64,000 bases of DNA from an uncultured Blautia sp. (GTDB lineage: Bacteria > Bacillota > Clostridia > Lachnospirales > Lachnospiraceae), in contig CALBGI010000041.1 of NCBI GenBank assembly GCA_937893675.1, positions 27,309 to 91,308 on the forward strand, given 5' to 3'. Position numbers and translations under genes: made by a program. Positions 62,699 through 64,000 of this stretch are shown piece by piece. The notes below the pieces were generated by a model. That model was not told where the DNA came from, searched no databases, and saw nothing but the letters and a program-made list of their open reading frames with translations. Position 1 is the stretch's first letter. Each line of letters begins with the position of its first letter.

Positions 62699-63250
62699 AT
62701 GGACAGAGAAATACAGGCGCCCATTGATAAAAAAACAGCAAAAGAGCTTCGGGCAGGCGACTATGTAAAAATTACCGGAACCATTTATACGGCCAGAGAT
62801 GCGGCGCACAAACGAATGGCAGAGGCTCTTGACAAGGGCGAGAAATTACCTGTTGATATACATGGAGAAACCATTTATTATATGGGGCCGACACCGGCGC
62901 GGGAAGGCAGGGCGATTGGCTCTGCCGGTCCGACTACGGCCAGCCGCATGGACAAATACGCTCCGCGTCTTTTGGATATGGGGATGGTGGGAATGATCGG
63001 AAAAGGAAAACGGACAAAAGAAGTGGCGGATGCAGTTGTGCGAAATGAAGGTGTATATTTTGCGGCGGTGGGCGGTGCAGGCGCCCTTCTGTCCAAATGT
63101 ATACTTTCTTCGGAGGTTGTTGCATATGAGGATTTGGGAACAGAGGCGATCCGGAAACTTACGGTAAAGGATTTTCCTGTGATTGTCGTGATGGATTCTC
63201 AGGGAAATAATCTGTATGAAACGGCAGCAGACGCGTGGAGGAGCAAATAA
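62699..63250 (+). CDS. class I fumarate hydratase, beta (C-terminal) subunit
   Basis: The 183-residue beta chain (TtdB/FumA C-terminal type). It contains LRAGDYVKITGTIYTARDAAHKRM, YMGPTPAREGRAIGSAGPTTASRMD and IGKGKRTKEVADA, the family's swivelling substrate domain. GGAGGGGAAAC precedes the ATG. Its TAA stop overlaps the ATG of the acyltransferase gene (TAATG). Confidence 0.92.
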   Translation: MDREIQAPIDKKTAKELRAGDYVKITGTIYTARDAAHKRMAEALDKGEKLPVDIHGETIYYMGPTPAREGRAIGSAGPTTASRMDKYAPRLLDMGMVGMIGKGKRTKEVADAVVRNEGVYFAAVGGAGALLSKCILSSEVVAYEDLGTEAIRKLTVKDFPVIVVMDSQGNNLYETAADAWRSK

Positions 63251-63957
63251 TGAAGCGGATATTGATGATGGTTTTAAAAAATATTATATTTGTTCCTTTT
63301 GGGTGGATAAAGCTTTGCTGGTACGCTGCGCATGTGGATAAGTACACGGAAGAACAGCATTTTAAGCTTTTGAAATATATTGATCACCGGGCAAACTGGG
63401 GAGGAAACATTCAGATAGACAGCTATGGTGTGGAAAATATTCCCAAAGAAAGCGGCTTCATTTATTATCCGAATCATCAGGGAATGTACGATGTACTTGC
63501 GATTCTGGAGGTCAGTCCGGTTCCTTTTGGCGTTGTTGCAAAAAAAGAAGTTGCCAATGTTCCGTTTCTGAAACAGGTTTTTGCATGCACAAAATCCTTT
63601 GTTCTGGATCGGTCTGATGTGAAGCAGGGGCTTCAGGTGATCCTGAATGTAGCGCAGGAAGTTAAAAACGGAAGAAATTATCTGATTTTTGCAGAGGGTA
63701 CCAGAAGTAAAATGGGAAATAAGCTTTTGGAATTTAAGGGAGGAAGCTTCAAAGCAGCTACAAAATCAAAGTGTCCGATTGTTCCTGTGGCCCTGCTGGA
63801 TACGTACAAAGCTTTTGACACAGGCTCTGTAAAAAAGCTGGTGGTGCAGGTGCATTTTCTTCCTCCAATGTATTATGAAGAGTATAAAAATATGAAAACT
63901 GTAGAGATTGCTGCTGAGGTAAAAAGAAGAATTGAAGCGGTGATTGAAAAAAGGTGA
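63250..63957 (+). CDS. plsC: 1-acyl-sn-glycerol-3-phosphate acyltransferase (PlsC)
   Basis: Membrane acyltransferase in phospholipid synthesis, 235 residues. Signature NHQGMYD (HX4D) near residue 76 and FAEGTRSKMG near 150, plus VPVALLDTYKAF. A hydrophobic N-terminus (ILMMVLKNIIFVPFGWIKL) suggests membrane binding. Start ATG overlaps the fumarase beta stop. It ends 43 bases before the window edge. Confidence 0.9.
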   Translation: MKRILMMVLKNIIFVPFGWIKLCWYAAHVDKYTEEQHFKLLKYIDHRANWGGNIQIDSYGVENIPKESGFIYYPNHQGMYDVLAILEVSPVPFGVVAKKEVANVPFLKQVFACTKSFVLDRSDVKQGLQVILNVAQEVKNGRNYLIFAEGTRSKMGNKLLEFKGGSFKAATKSKCPIVPVALLDTYKAFDTGSVKKLVVQVHFLPPMYYEEYKNMKTVEIAAEVKRRIEAVIEKR

Positions 63958-64000
63958 ATTGAAAAAGTAAATTCCGCTTTGCAAGATTAAATTCCACTTT

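Overview
The window is about 64 kb around the chromosomal replication origin of a low-to-moderate GC Firmicute. Gene order (rpmH-rnpA-yidD-yidC-jag-mnmE-mnmG-rsmG and parA-parB on one side; dnaA-dnaN-S4 protein-recF and gyrB-gyrA on the other), the DUF3881, DUF4446 and DUF3786 families, and a GldG/DUF4340 ABC module point to a Lachnospiraceae member, perhaps Blautia-like. That genus guess is inference; no 16S rRNA gene is present.

Replication most likely starts in the rpmH-dnaA gap (22.4-22.9 kb), which holds three perfect DnaA boxes, with a second AT-rich gap after dnaA (24.26-24.53 kb). Nearly all genes left of it lie on the minus strand and nearly all to the right on the plus strand, so most are co-oriented with the forks. 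Clear head-on exceptions are the alpha/beta hydrolase at 9.2 kb, the small alarmone synthetase at 30.7 kb, a predicted small RNA at 40.2 kb and the SDR dehydrogenase at 46.8 kb.

Left arm (0-22.4 kb): a 33-residue conserved-looking peptide, RecD2 helicase, a P-loop/DUF4869 pair, tRNA-Arg(CCT), DUF3881, serS, then DUF4446-parB-parA. Upstream of parA lie 117-bp tandem repeats and a cluster of perfect parS sites (8865, 9118, and 10679 inside a coding sequence). Next come a four-gene ABC transporter operon (ATPase, permease, GldG-like, DUF4340), the rsmG-mnmG-mnmE tRNA/rRNA modification block and the rpmH-to-jag block.

Right arm (22.9-46.7 kb): dnaA, dnaN, an S4-domain protein, recF, a large TPR plus AAA-like protein of unknown role, rsmA, an AT-rich stretch with mini-ORFs and hairpins, a RelQ-type synthetase, an S1 protein, a CBS-DRTGG pyrophosphatase, flavoredoxin, shikimate kinase, murA, a SAM-I riboswitch with metK, a two-component system, DUF3786, an Orn/Lys/Arg decarboxylase, a guanylate-kinase-like protein, holB, ricT, trmN6 and rsmI.

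Accessory island (46.8-56.3 kb): a sugar locus with an SDR and a zinc alcohol dehydrogenase (divergent), a ROK regulator, an ABC sugar importer, a RhaM-like mutarotase, a D-lyxose isomerase-like cupin and a tagatose-3-epimerase-like TIM barrel. No sugar kinase is present. Two divergent control regions share a TAACTTA direct repeat with 9-bp period, and the importer leader carries an intrinsic terminator. A 176-nt structured element bounded by 15-bp perfect inverted repeats separates the island from gyrB-gyrA, a membrane-anchored protein, a two-subunit class I fumarase and a PlsC acyltransferase at the right edge.
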